Part shown: one piece after another, positions 36,470-48,324 of the stretch
Layout: each line of letters begins with the position of its first letter
Position numbering within the stretch: position 1 is the stretch's first letter
Origin: Neonectria sp. B-13
Taxonomy: Eukaryota > Ascomycota > Sordariomycetes > Hypocreales > Nectriaceae
Assembly: GCA_002682825.1 (NCBI GenBank)
Contig: NOKP01000011.1
Location: forward strand, 868,420 to 932,419
DNA: 64,000 nucleotides
Reading direction: 5' to 3'
The notes under the pieces: model-generated
Databases searched by the model: none
Seen by the model: the letters and a program-made list of their open reading frames with translations, nothing else
What the model was told of the DNA's origin: nothing
Translations under genes and position numbers: made by a program

Positions 36470-37150
36470 ATGAAAGCTGAAGACATTATCGTTTGGCCAT
36501 CTCAGCCTGATAGTACCGATCTTAATGAAACACCGAGAGCGAGTAGCAGTCGCAGAGGACCAGTGTCCCAACCCAGTCTGCAAATGGCACCAGTAGGAAC
36601 TCCCCTACCGCCTCCTTCAGCGTCACAATCAACCCAATTGCAAGCCTCCGGTCGGTCGTCGCCCTCAAAGCAAATGTCTGCCCTCGAACCAAACCCCGAG
36701 GGCATCAAAACGCGGGTCTTTTCTCTGACGAATCCGAGCTTGCCATCCGCACTGGCTTCATTGCTCAAGGAGCTCGGGAGATGCAACAATGGAGTTGGCG
36801 TAATATCAAACAACCTGCAGGCAGAAATCAACGAACAAGGTGGGCAAGACCCCAACTTCGACGACTTCCTTGACTTCATGTTTGCAGCCCCCGCGGATCG
36901 CGATACACTCGGGCCAACGCCCTCGCTCGATGAAGTTATGCAAGTAGCTCAAGAGGCTACAGAATACCAGGCCACGATGCAGTCCGAGACAGGTTGGAAC
37001 ATGGTTAATTACCCTCTCTTATACACGGCCGTTGACATCCTTCTCAATATTACATTTACAACGTGGAAATTCAGAAGTTGGATTCTTGGCTTGCGGGTAG
37101 GGAACGTTCCATTCATTGACTTGACGCTAAATACATTTTTCATCCTCTAA
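36470..37150 (+). pseudogene. Truncated PD-(D/E)XK nuclease-like gene (N-terminal part)
   Basis: The 226-codon frame begins MKAEDIIVWP. Its pattern SPSKQMSALEPNPEGIKTR, then SLPSALASLLKEL, GVISNNLQAEI, GPTPSLDEV and ETGWNMVNYPLL is that of the N-terminal half of the fungal PD-(D/E)XK nuclease-like proteins, a large uncharacterised family in Sordariomycetes. After YPLL the sequence stops resembling the family and ends at TAA-type stop 37150, before any catalytic core. Family members are usually about twice this length, so the gene seems broken. Its end lies only 47 bases from the 3' end of the convergent pirin gene. A short expressed protein cannot be excluded. Family assignment is from memory. 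Confidence 0.55.
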
Positions 37151-37197
37151 TAGAAACTCCGATGCTTCGGCCAGTATCAGTTGAGAGATGGTTGGGC

Positions 37198-38289
37198 TTA
37201 AGCCGTATCCAAAACGATGACCTCGGCCTCGACCTCGCCAATGCTTTCCACTGCGAGCTTGTCTCCAGCGTTGATGCCCTCGATGAAGGCACCATCGCCC
37301 TCGGAGAGCTCAGCATCCTCGCGGCCGTCCAGGCGGATCTTGGCCTTTCCTCCCTTGCACATGGCCACATGCACAAAGACCTTTCTCTTCGTGTCCTTGG
37401 TGGCGTTGGCTCCGGCGATCCACTCGAACTTCTTGTCTGGGGCGATGAGACCAGCGGCCATGACGAAGTCGGCGTGGATGGGGATGGTGTCGGGGATCAC
37501 TGCCTCGGCGTCCGTCTCTTGCTGGGTCGTGGCGTCCTCGCCTCCCTTGAGGGGGCTGAGGATCGGGACGAAGGCCAGGCGCTTCGACTCCTCGTCAAAG
37601 TGACGGGTGTGGTATCGGGGAGCCAGGCCGCGCTTCCACGGGACAGCCCAGATCTGGAGGAAGTGAACAGTGTCGGACTTGTGCTCGTTGAACTCGGAGT
37701 GGGCAATGCCAGTTCCGCCAGTGGTGAACTGGACGTCGCCGCGGTGCATGCGGAAGAACTTGTCAGACTGGCCGCCCTCCTTGCCCTTGGCGAGCATGGA
37801 GTCTCGGTGCGTCAGCTCTCCGCCGAGGAGGTAGCTGAAGATCTCAAAGTCCCGGTGAGGGTGGGTAGGGAAGCCGGAGTTGGCCGCAACCCGATCCTCG
37901 TTCAGCACGCGAAGAGATCCAAAGTTGTTGAATCGCGCGTCGTACCAATCAGCAAAGGAGAAGCTGTGGTAGGTGTTGAGCCAGCCATGGTCGGAGTGAC
38001 CCCGGGTGCTGGACCGGTGGGGGGTGATCTTGGCGTGGAGGAGTGACTTGGACATGTTCTTGGCAGTGTTCTTGGCGGTGCTGATCATTGGGATCTCGGA
38101 AGAGACTATGTTTGCGGCTGTGTTGGTGGTGGTGATTGTGGTGTTGTTGTTGTTGTTCTTTGCAGTAAAGATGTTGCTGGTGAGTCTTTGAAGCTCTGAG
38201 AGGTAGTGGTTGTTTGTTGAAGAGTAGATGATGATGAGGATGGAAATTGTAGCAACGAAAACTGCACTGAGGGAAGTGAAGCGCGCCAT
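37198..38289 (-). CDS. Pirin-family protein with N-terminal membrane segment
   Basis: Single exon, 363 residues. The pirin bicupin starts around residue 85 (HAKITPHRSSTRGHSDHGWLN in outline). Metal ligands expected in pirins are present: His143 and His145 in PTHPHRDFE, His197 and Glu199 in GIAHSEF. Pirins bind Fe and act as redox-sensitive transcription cofactors or, in bacteria, as quercetin dioxygenases; which applies here is not shown. Residues 8-22 are strongly hydrophobic and look like a signal anchor, followed by an Asn/Thr-rich linker (45-60). Internal Met68 or Met79 would give a soluble form. The gene is convergent with the truncated nuclease-like gene and shares strand with the rhodopsin-domain gene upstream. 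Confidence 0.88.
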   Translation of the reverse strand: MARFTSLSAVFVATISILIIIYSSTNNHYLSELQRLTSNIFTAKNNNNNTTITTTNTAANIVSSEIPMISTAKNTAKNMSKSLLHAKITPHRSSTRGHSDHGWLNTYHSFSFADWYDARFNNFGSLRVLNEDRVAANSGFPTHPHRDFEIFSYLLGGELTHRDSMLAKGKEGGQSDKFFRMHRGDVQFTTGGTGIAHSEFNEHKSDTVHFLQIWAVPWKRGLAPRYHTRHFDEESKRLAFVPILSPLKGGEDATTQQETDAEAVIPDTIPIHADFVMAAGLIAPDKKFEWIAGANATKDTKRKVFVHVAMCKGGKAKIRLDGREDAELSEGDGAFIEGINAGDKLAVESIGEVEAEVIVLDTA

Positions 38290-38822
38290 ATATACACGAA
38301 TGGGCCGAATCGACGAGATCTGCCTAGGTCATGATGGATTGGCTTTTTGATGGATTGACAACGCTGACGAGATATGTATAGCCGGCGCCTGGTGTCTCAA
38401 GCCCTTATTCATCCTTGGTCATCATGGCGCGGATTGGCTGGCGGGGATGATGCGATGGGTGTGGGGCTGCCGTTCTGGCTTTCAGATTGCTTTCCGATTG
38501 ATTATTCACGCTGACTGACATGACAGACACACCCAAAACCACCCACACAGATGCGTAGTTCCTGCGGGGTGGCTGGTGTGGCTTTTCTCGGTTTCCATTT
38601 TCGGATACAGTCACGTGATGGGGTTCGTCAGCGCCTCTGAAGTACCGAGGTATCTCAAGCCCCACCTCTTTCTTACACTTAACCAGAATCAGTTATTCAC
38701 GACTTCACAACTCCAACTTTGGGTTCAAGATCAATTGCAGCCAGGCTCAGAGGCAATTCAAACTAAGCACTAGTACTAGCTCTCTATCTATTACAGTATG
38801 TAGCATTCGTTCGATGCATTTC

Positions 38823-40138
38823 TTAATACTTGTTGTTTTCCCATCCCAGCACCTGCTGTCTTGCCCAGTCATCAGACGCAGCGCCGGAATGCGCCGCCAC
38901 CACCGTGACCTGCGTCTGCTTCAGGATGTGCTTCTGGCTATCGCCATCATCATCGAGGCTTCCATGCGATCTCTTCTTTTGGTGAAGGCCAGCCTCGGTT
39001 GTTATCGGGGAACTGAACGTGTCCATCTTGACGACATCTTCATCCCGGAGTCGCGAGCTGGGGTGCGTGCGGTCATGCCCAGACACCCCTGACTTCAGGT
39101 GGGTTGAAGGGTATCCGTTGTTGCTGCCGCTGCCGCTGCCATATGTGCGGCCGAAGATGGGCAGGTTGAGCAGAGGTCGCAGGGCCGGCATGGACCCGGC
39201 GATGATTCCAATGCCTTCCTCCAGGACGGACCACAGGCCTATTGCCCCCGTGCTGTACATGAATTCTAACGGGTCGTTATACAGCGTAAGGAAGCGTAGT
39301 CGGACGATGGTTGCACAGCTTGCACTAAGAAGATGTCAGTGGTATGATTAACGCAAAGTGTCAGAAGGTCTGCGGGCTACTCACAACGCGGCAAGGGCAA
39401 GCATTAGAATGACCGAGTACTTGACGCTGGCCTTCATCTGGATATTCCATAGCAAAACTGCTGGGAGGATGGCGAGACTCCAGTCTGTCACGATGGATAC
39501 GGCCGAGAAGAAGAAGCTGACGCTGCTGTTCAACTTGAGGTTGCAAGAGCCCGTCGTCGTCTCGCCCCAGAGTGTCGTGATGGGGTGGCAGATGTTCGCG
39601 ATGGTGATGATGAAGATGACCGAGGCAATGATCATGAGGACAATGATACCCCAGATCGTCCACACGAACCGACGACGCGAGTCGGAGATACGGAGAAGGG
39701 TCACGCAGATGCTGGCCTTGATAGGTACTGTACAAGCGGAGTAGAAGAATTCGGCGATGAAGAAGAGCTGCAGCCACGCACGATTAGCTCTGCAGTACAA
39801 CCACTCGTAGGAGTTGTGGTCTTACCTTGGTCCCCTTCTGAATGTCAGACGTGTCAAGCTTCTTTGAATGCTGTCCAGCACCGTAAAAGCAGCATACAAT
39901 GACCAGAGCCGCTGTCACTGAGTAAAGAATCTGTATATACGTTAGTGGCTCGCCCTTCCTTTCATGGGGAAGCTTGTGCGGTACATACGAGGCCTGTGCA
40001 CATGAGCCAGTCATCCAAGCCCAGATTCTTCTTCCATGTTCGCACTGCCACACGTGCGAGGACGATGATCCACGATATTGCGAGGACCAATATCGTGAGC
40101 CAGAGGAGGGGGACGCCTTCAGCTGCCACTGGGGCCAT
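38823..40138 (-). CDS. Fungal rhodopsin-domain integral membrane protein
   Basis: Four exons (39989-40138, 39826-39930, 39385-39767, 38823-39324) join in frame to 379 residues. Donors are GTATGT, GTAAGA and GTGAGT; acceptors end CAG, CAG and TAG. About seven hydrophobic segments are present, starting LLWLTILVLAISWIIVLARV after a short outside N-terminus. The signature SVSFFFSAVSIVTDWSLAIL followed by LPAVLLWNIQM in the fifth-sixth helix region is typical of the fungal 'rhodopsin domain' family related to Pth11-like receptors. There is no CFEM domain. The C-terminal ~130 residues are hydrophilic (STHLKSGVSGHDRTH...). These proteins are plasma-membrane and mostly of unknown ligand. Divergent from the dehydrogenase gene. 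Confidence 0.85.
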
Positions 40139-41170
40139 GCTGCTTAAGTCGCAGTGACGGCGTTGATCGGAGAGATGGGAGTCTGAATTTTAGGAAACTG
40201 GTGGCTGAGAGGAAGGACGCAAATATCGTAACATGTTCGTGGCAGGTTGATGCTATGTATAGCCTGTCAACCGACGGAGTGGTGTGTTTCTTAATCCCAA
40301 TTCTGCCCCCGAAGCGCCCCTGAAGGCGGCGAAGGATATAGAAATAGGAAAGGATTTGCAGTTCGTGGTTTGAACGGTTTTGAAGTCGGGCACTTGACGG
40401 CACGACCCGTGGGTCTGTCCATTGTTTGAAACGGAATACGTACTAGGGACCCAAGACCTGCTTGCACACAATGTTACTTATTTTCCTTTGCTCCGACTCA
40501 ACCGCATCCTAGATCCCTGCTCCCACGCGAGAGCAATAACTTGGTTATATCCACTGTATGTGGGTTTTCCACAGACAGAGAGGATATCTATCTCGAGAGC
40601 CTCGGTAGAAGAACTCGGGGCCAAAGGAGCCAAAGGAGCCAAAGGAGGCAAAAGTCGCCTCCGATATGTCAATTGTGCGACACAAGTTGAAGTCTGTCCT
40701 ATCACACGCCGCCCTGTGGGTTATAAAGGGCCACATTGGGACCAAAGCTTGTGTCCAGTGACAGCTACTTACCTTACCGGTTCAGAAGTTTACCGACCGG
40801 CAGGGATTGCGAGTTCGCTTCGCCGTTGAATCTGCCGATCTTGCCGTGGTGAGGCCGGCATATGGCATCCCAGTCCTTCAGCTTTCTTCAAATGGATATG
40901 GGAACTGGGCTGGTCCAATAACAAGTATTCAGCATTCTCTCCGCCCCGAGTGCAACCATCCAATGACACGTCAGAAACCTGGCATGGAAATTAAGGAGTC
41001 TCCCTCACCGACACAGAGAACGACTACGTAAGTAATCGCCGGGACCCGATTTCTTGGGCTCGACACAAGCATCTATCATCCTTCACAACGACATCACAGG
41101 ACACCTTCTGACTGCTCGTGTATACAAATTATCACCGTTTCAACCTCGTCGAACCTTATCCGCAAGCAAC
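40139..41170. other. Divergent promoter region
   Basis: Lies between the starts of the rhodopsin-domain gene (-) and the dehydrogenase gene (+). TATAAAG occurs at about 40722 on the plus strand. A 9-bp GGAGCCAAA repeat (three to four copies) lies at about 40618-40650. No gene is seen. Confidence 0.45.
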
Positions 41171-42192
41171 ATGGCCGAATTCGTCATTGAAGACAAGGAT
41201 CTGACCGGCCTCAAAGGCAAGGTCGTCATCGTCACAGGTATGAACATGCATGGTTGCTTATTGCTCCTTCCCGAGTCCCTGCAGAATCCTTCATAGATCT
41301 GCGAACCCAGTCTAACCATTCCCTTGGCATTGTTTAGGAGGCTCGTCAGGTATCGGTCTCGCTACCGTCGAAATCCTTCTGTCGCAGGGCGCCTCGGTCG
41401 TCAACGCCGACATCAACCCCCCGGCCCAACAGCCCGAGGGATCTTACACATTTATCAAGACCAACGTGGCGGTCTGGGCCGATCTGGTCGCGCTCTTCAA
41501 GGAGGCCAAGAAAATTTACGGCAGCATCGACCATGTCTTTGCCAATGCCGGCGTCGGCCCCCGCACCGACTATCTGGCGACTGAAGTAGACGAGAACGGT
41601 GATCTCAAGGAGCCCTCAAGCGTGCTTTTAGATGTCAGCCTGACGGGCGTCATTAACACCACTACCCTCGCCATGAACTACATGCGAGAGCAGCCTCAAG
41701 GCGGAAGCATTGTCATCAACGGCTCCTCGACCGGATTGCAACGCCTTCGCGCTGTGGACTATGGTTAGTTCATACAAATCTGTATGTGTCGAGTGATTGG
41801 TCATTAACTGAGATATCACAGCCACGGCCAAACACGCTGTTCTCGGTTTCGGGCGAGGTCTTATCCCAGTCCTCGAGGCCATGAAGCTACCCATCCGAGT
41901 CAACATCTTGGCACCGACCTGGACGGACAGCAGCGTGCTTCCGGACCTGAAGGGCCTGATGGCTAAGATCGGTGTCGAACTACAGCCCGCCTCGGCCGTC
42001 GCTCGCGGCGCCGCTCTCCTGATGGCCGACGAGTCCCGAAACGGACATGTGATCCACGTACAATGTAGCAAGTACAAGGAGATTGACGAGGCTGTACTCC
42101 TCCCGGCATTCAAGTCTATCCTGGGGCCCGACTACCCCAGCGAGGACGAGGTCCTCCGGCGCCTAACGGAGGTCATGATGGCTGGTCAATAA
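41171..42192 (+). CDS. Short-chain dehydrogenase/reductase (SDR)
   Basis: Three exons (41171-41237, 41338-41763, 41822-42192) give 287 residues; donors GTATGA and GTTAGT, acceptors TTTAG and CACAG, phases 1 and 1. The NAD(P)-binding Rossmann motif GGSSGIG spans 23-29, NAG is present in FANAGVG, the serine region is NGSSTG (Ser152/153), and Tyr164-x3-Lys168 (YATAK) completes the classical SDR active site. The Ser-to-Tyr spacing is one residue shorter than usual. Overall shape resembles fungal 15-hydroxyprostaglandin-dehydrogenase-like SDRs; the substrate is unknown. Asp47 after the second strand favours NAD over NADP. No biosynthetic cluster surrounds it. Confidence 0.88.
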
Positions 42193-44400
42193 GATTGAGA
42201 TGGACCTTACGCTTTAGAGAACATGAAAATAGTAGACCATCAGATAAATAGAGACAACTGGTCCCCGATACGAGAACGATACGAGAAGAGGAATACGCGA
42301 TCCCTACCTAGGCTGAAGGTTCTCTCTTCGGGTCACGTGATAGTGTAGCTGAGACTAGCGTGTCATCACGGGTAAAGATGGCACATGCGGGTATCGGCGC
42401 GTAATGGGTCTAATGACGCCTCACCCAGGCCATTTCCATGAGCTGAGAGCTGAGCTGAGAGCTGAGCTGAGAAGACCTGCAACTTAAATTGACGACGCGT
42501 GAAGACGCGCAGCAGAGAGGTTGGCCTGGAAAAATGCCAATGGCGATGGTGGCCCAAGCCAACCATGCACACGTGACCTTGACATTAGCCTTGACCACTT
42601 TGTCGTAATCCAACCACCTCATCTGAAACAGCAAGCAGCAGGTCCCTGCATTTCGTTGATTAATCCCCGATCCATTGGTCTGGTTCACCAATCGGCATGC
42701 ACCCAAAGCTGTCAACCGAAGGCTTGGTTTTTTCTTCTTCTGATCCTCAAGGAATAGGTTCCTGGCAGCGTAGGGCTTGTATTATCCTTGCTGCTGCTTC
42801 AGATGTATCCGTGGCTGGTGGCTGGGCCAGCAGTTGTTTCACATCCAACCCAGCGTCCGTATGTGTATCCGTAGTTGCTGTACGAATACTACTCATCACG
42901 GCTTTCGTCATTTACTGTACAAGGTCATGGCGTAGCTCTCGGTGTTAGCTTTGCTATTGAGAAATTAACTAAGAAAAGCTATGGCAATCGTAAGTGTCAA
43001 ACAGGGCTTGTCCTAAGCCTCAAGAGCGTCGGATATGACGCGCCAACTGTCACAGGATGCTTAACGATGGAATTTAATTGGACAAACTATCTCAGAATAG
43101 ATCTTCAAATCGACTTTTGGGTCCTTTTCAAGTGATAGAGAGGAAGAGGCAGAATGGAGTAGTGCTAGACTTCCTCGGAGTAGTTTGTGAATTTCTTTGG
43201 CACGCCTGTTCCCATGTGCCTGCGTGAGGTGCAGGCGATGATGCATCGGTTCCCGCAGCTCGCGTGGTAATTATCGTGCATCTCAAAACAAGGTGCAAAC
43301 GATAGACGTCACGTCACCCCAGAAAACAGGCAGACAGCTTCATGGGTGTGTCGCGGTGTTGGAAGAGATGCTATGGGTGGAACAGCAGCATGGTGCTGCT
43401 CAGAGGTGGCTGGCACTTGGTAGCCCGTCTCAAGCCCCTGTCGCGAGAGGCGAAGAAGTTTTCTGGGCATGCACGATGGCGATCATGGCGCACATCCCTT
43501 GGGACTCTGTGGTGGCAGTCCAAAGTCTGCAAGGGCGGAACGAGGCGTAGGGGTGGTTCATGCGATGAATTGCCCAGCGCGGCCGTCTTTTCAACCTGCC
43601 TTTTCCCGTGTCGCAGACTCAGTGGGTGGAGCGGGACAACGGGAGAGCGGGAGACGGCCGACGGATGACATGTTCGGTCGGTCGGTCTCAATCTCATCCA
43701 TCTTTCTTCCCGGAGGGCCGGTAGACTTGGCTTGATTAGGAATAGCGGCGCGTCGCTTTTCCTGGTCCAACGAAAACCGTTGGAACAACGCATCAATCAA
43801 CCCACTAGGGAAGGTCGGGCTGCGTTGAACAATTTCGCTGAGCTGTTGGCGTTGGGGAGAGATTTCTTCTCCTTCTCCTTCTCCTTTTTCTTTTGTTCTT
43901 CTCCCTCTTCAATTCGGAAAAGCAATCAAAGACAGAGAGCGAAAGAGAGACACCGAGGGAATCAAGTGCTCCATGTTCGCGTAAGTCCTTCTGTCTCTTC
44001 CAGGGGTCTTCCCTCCCTGAGCCCATCCCCCGCCCTAGCCTCGGGCGTGCTCCCCCACTACTGGACGGGCCGCCCGCGCGATGCCTGGGCTTTTTGGGCC
44101 TTTGGCGCGTGGCTGGGAAAATCAATTAAATCGGCCCCTCCACCATCTCCAAATCCGTCCCCAACCTTCTGGCTTACAGTCACATCCCAACCTCCCGCTC
44201 GCGCCCAAGTGGCCTTCATAGTCCAACCATATCTCAATTCCTCTAGTTTTCTCTAGTCGCGCAGCATGCACACTCTTCTTGCATTCCATCCCGTGCTACT
44301 AATTGGTCGACTTGCCCATCTCTATCTTTGTGTCTGAGTGGAGCGGGTGTTTTGTTCGTTGTCCGTTGTCTGCCACAATCCTGCTTTTTTGTCAGCCGCC
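42193..44400. other. Intergenic between two plus-strand genes
   Basis: No gene is supported. A GAGCTGA(GA) repeat lies at about 42438-42473. The last ~500 bases are C/T-rich with TTCTCCTTCTCC runs near 43870, likely promoter and leader of the membrane-protein gene. Confidence 0.45.
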
Positions 44401-47306
44401 ATGAACTTCCAAAACCTCAACTTCGACTACGTGGAGGCTCCCCGTATGTGACGCAGCCTGCTCTTCTCTTCCTCTTCCTCTTCCTCTTCCTCTTCCTCTT
44501 CCTCTTCTTGTTCTACACTACACTGCACGCTCACCGCTCGTTTCCGCATTTTCTTTCCTATCTTCTCTTGTTCGTTCTCACTAATCCGCCTTTCCGCTTA
44601 GGTCGAGGGCCTCCCACTCTTTCTACTGATCCTACACCTCACCACGACGAAGGCGACGACGACTCTTCTCTCCCAACCCTCCGCCCGTATTATGATCTGA
44701 GACAACGCCGAGCGCCTGGCTCAAACGGTCCTTCGCTTTCGCCTCAACCCGCATCCGTTCCCCTGCACGCCCCATCACCTCCTTCGCTGTCGTCATCCGC
44801 AAACGAGATCTACGGCCCTCAGCGTCACTTTGCTCGGCCGCTACCAGCAGCATTCGCTCCTCCTCCTCCTCCTCCTCCTCCTCCCGCCGTTTCTAGGCAT
44901 CACCGCGACCACTCTGTGCGTTTCGACGAAGCTCAAATAGCCATGATTGCCGCCGAGAACTCGGCTCGCATGGCGAACATCAAGGACGAGCTCGCCATTG
45001 CCGCCGGCAAGGTCACTCCGGGTGTCGACGACACTCCGTACATCCAGTACGCGCTGGAGGCCTTGACTCGCGGTCGCGGAGGCCCGGCTGCCGTGCACTT
45101 CCCCTCCACTTCTTCCGACATGTACTCGGATGAATACGATGACGAGGACTACACCCAGCCTCGCAGACTTCCCGACGACGACAACTCCCCATTCCCGATT
45201 CTGTCACCGCCCGAGCCCGCTTACGTTGAAGATCGCCTGCCGACTGAAAGGGTTGAGCGAGCCGAGAGAGACATTGACAGAGCTGAGAGAGAGAATGAGC
45301 AAGCCGAGAGAGAGCTTGAGCGGGCTGAGAGAGAGCATGGCAGAGCCGAGAGGGAGCACGACAGAGCCGAGAGAGGGTTTGGGGGATTTGCTAGAGCCGA
45401 GAGAGACCAAGAGAGAGCTGAGAGAGAGCTTGATCCCGACTCCAGCCATGAGACAGTCGTGCATCACGAACCACCAACCAGACTTGCCTCACCCACACCC
45501 TCCAACTCTTCCGATCAGGACCGCCACGCTTCCGCTCAATCTCGCCTGCAACGGAGGTCCAAGTCCATCCCCATCCAACGAGCGCACCCGCCTCTCGACT
45601 ACAAGCCCCCGGTGCTACGGCCCTTCTCCATGCTCGCCTTGATGACGTTGTGCACCCTCATGATTGCCGCCCTCATCTTCTCCGGCATCTACTCCGACTC
45701 CGACACGGGGTTGACGCCCTACCCAGGAAGTATCTACAGCGGACAGTACTTCCTGTTCCGAATCCTCCCCCAGATGCTTTCAGCAATCATCCTCGTCTAT
45801 GCCCAGAGCGTCGTCGCCGCGTCGCTGCGGATCCTCCCCTTTGTCGCCATGGCCGACGAGGAGCCCCGGGCGCGCTACCTTGCCCTGTTCCGAAACATCT
45901 ACCCCAAGACCTTTCTGCTGCCGTCTCTGAACGGGCCGTGGCAGTTTCAGCTCTTCAGCGTCGCCACCTGGCTCGCCAACTTCACCATCCCCCTCCAGAG
46001 CACCACTTTCACGTGTGTCTACGAAGATGGGAAGTGGATCTGGGCCACGGTCCAGGGCGTTGTCTGGACTCTGGTTGCCATCTACATTATGTTGCTGGTA
46101 GCAGCGGCCGTCTTGATGGCGTTCTGGTTCAAACGCTGGACCGGACTTCTGTGGGACGTCCGCTCCATCGGACACCTCGTGCCCCTCTTGAGCCAGAGCA
46201 ACACGACACAGACTTACGAGAATGTGGATGTCGTCCAACGCGGCACGCTCTTCAAGGCGCAGCTGCGAGACCGCCACCTCGACAGACTCGGGTACTGGCA
46301 GGCCGACGGCCAGCGCATCGGTGGCATGTGGTACGGCATCGGGTCGGTGGCGGACGCCGACCGCGGCCGACAGGCGTCTTACGACGTCGTCGCCAAGAAG
46401 GCCAGCTACAACATCTCCCCAGCCTCCTCCCGCGACGACCTGGAGGCCGAGGCTCAGTACGTGAGCCACCGCTATCTGCCCTTTGCGCTGCGCGACCTGC
46501 CCTTGATCGCATCCATCGTCTTCGTGTTCCTCTTCCTCCTGGCCATCCTGATCGTCTCCTTCTTGCCGCAGACGAGGCTAGACCACGGTTACGTGCCGCT
46601 GCTCACCGCACGCCCTTCAAAGGGCGCCTTCTCGGCCGCCAACTTCCTGTACGGTTTCCTCCCGTCCTTTCTCGGCATGATCATGTTCTTGCTCTTCCAG
46701 AGCCTGGACCAGTCCCTGCGTGTGCTCCAGCCGTGGGCGGAGCTCTCCAAGCCGTCCGGCTCCATCGCCCAGAAGTCCATCCTCGCCGACTACGCCGCCT
46801 GCCTCCCCTTCCAGTCGACCTACAAGGCGGTCCGGAACGGCCACTGGCGGGTCGCCATCATGTCTCTAATGGCAGTGCTCTTCGTCTTCATCCCCGTCCT
46901 CGCGGGCGGGCTCTTTATGGCCCTGACCAACTTCCGCGGCCAGGTCAGGATGTTCCCCAACATGCCAGTCTTCGGCGTCCTGCTGGCATTCCTATTCCTC
47001 TACCTGGGCTGTCTCTCCCTTATGCTGCCCGGCCGACGCGCCCTTCGCCTCCCCCATCCCGTCACCTGCCTCGCCGAGGTCATTAGCCTCTGCGCCGCCG
47101 ACGACACCACCCAGGACGCCGCCTTCCGGGGCATCCGCTCGCCCCAGGACCTCGAGTCCCGCCTGGGCATGGACCGCGCCGACTCTCGCGAGCAGTCCAT
47201 GTGGTTCTTCGGCGTCGCGGCCGGCAGGGACGAGCGCCGCCTCAGCGTGCGCCCCCTCCACCGTTTTACTGAGAAGAGATCGAGATCTACAAGATCTACG
47301 AGGTGA
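44401..47306 (+). CDS. DUF3433-like multi-pass membrane protein
   Basis: Exon 1 (44401-44443, MNFQNLNFDYVEAP) joins exon 2 (44602-47306) via GTATGT and CTTAG, giving 915 residues. The N-terminal ~350 residues are hydrophilic, with a Pro10-type run and a charged region of RAERE heptads (about 228-294) likely to form a helix or coiled coil. The C-terminal ~560 residues hold about eight membrane segments (first at about 357-378; later ones include IVFVFLFLLAILIVSFL and VFGVLLAFLFLYLGCL), then RRALRLPHPVTCLAEVISLC and a basic tail. The repeated membrane layout and PHP-containing C-terminus resemble the fungal DUF3433 family, whose function is unknown. A frame ignoring intron 1 opens further upstream but would start outside the conserved ATG. 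A second long frame at 45650-47086 is a composition shadow. Confidence 0.8.
44459..44510 (+). repeat. TTCCTC hexamer repeat inside the intron
   Basis: Seven or more CTTCCT units form the pyrimidine tract of the first intron of the membrane-protein gene. Confidence 0.85.
45248..45440 (+). repeat. 21-bp coding minisatellite (RAERE heptads)
   Basis: Units of about 21 bases (GAGAGAGCTTGAGCGGGCTGA type) encode ERAEREx heptapeptides, seven to eight copies with one insertion (GFGGFA). Confidence 0.85.
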
Positions 47307-48324
47307 TGTTAATAATGTTTAGAACCGTCTCTCATGAGAATTGGAAGTGTTTGTGCCTTGTTTGTTTTTCTGTTTTTCTGTTTTTCTCTGCGCCGCCCAA
47401 CACTGGGTGAGCACGCGCTTTATTGCATTGTTCCGGCGTTTGGCAAAAGAAAGGGGGCATATGGATTAATGTATTGGCGTCAACGACGCGTGGGAATGTT
47501 TTACGATCGAAGATTGTGTTTACGAACGGGATGTAACGCTTGGAATGATCATTGTTGCCAGAGGCTGGATTGACTCAGGATAGAAAAGCCTGTGAGCAAT
47601 GGATGTGTGTACGAATATGACTAGTCAAATAAGTTAGTGCCTACGGGAAGATGATATTTCGGATTATGAACCACATCATGCGCCAAGCGGGTTAAGGAAC
47701 TCTTCGTCACACCATCTTCGAATGCCTTTTGGCCCGTTGCAAGTTGACAAACATTTCAGTCAAAGACAAAGTACATTTGCGTAAGACGTTCTCAAGTAAC
47801 TATGTTTGATAATGATGCAAGCGAGCAAACGCTGTCATCCGCGTCCCCCCGCGCTGCCTTGAGCAAAATCTGTCCCAGCCATCCGCCAGCTCATGCGACC
47901 CAGCGTGAGCTCAGGAATACACTTTTCAGCCCTATCCTCTGCTTTCCTTTTCCCTTCCTGTGCCGCGTTGATCGGCCGTTGGTCGCTTCCTCAGTTGTGT
48001 GTGTTTCGGTCGTTGTTCTTCATCTCATGGCATATGAATGCGTCATTCCCTCAACCAAACTATATAATCCAACACGCGGCCTGAGAGCCCGTGAATAACC
48101 CTCCCCCGCACGCCTAAACCCCATAGTCATAGTTTGATACTGATGCTCGTATTGGTTTCGGTGTTCGTACAGTTGTCGTCGTACTCTTGTAGTAGTTGAA
48201 ATCGTCATAAAATATTAGAGTTCGGTTCAAATAGACCCGAACTCGACAAAAGAGAAACGTCATAAAACATCGCTAGTCGTCGAGACAAAATAGTTGGAGG
48301 TATCAATGTCAAGTTGCATTGTCA
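47307..48324. other. Convergent intergenic region
   Basis: 3' flanks of the membrane-protein gene (+) and the octapeptide-repeat gene (-). A TTTTTCTG repeat lies near 47365-47385. No gene is seen. Confidence 0.5.

Noticed and set aside
41171..42192. Secondary-metabolite gene cluster around the dehydrogenase
   Set aside because: No synthase, transporter or pathway regulator lies nearby; neighbours are a rhodopsin-domain protein and a DUF3433-like protein.
45650..47086. 478-codon second frame inside the membrane-protein gene
   Set aside because: Arg/Pro/His-rich +1 shadow without membrane segments; the annotated frame has clear hydrophobic helices.
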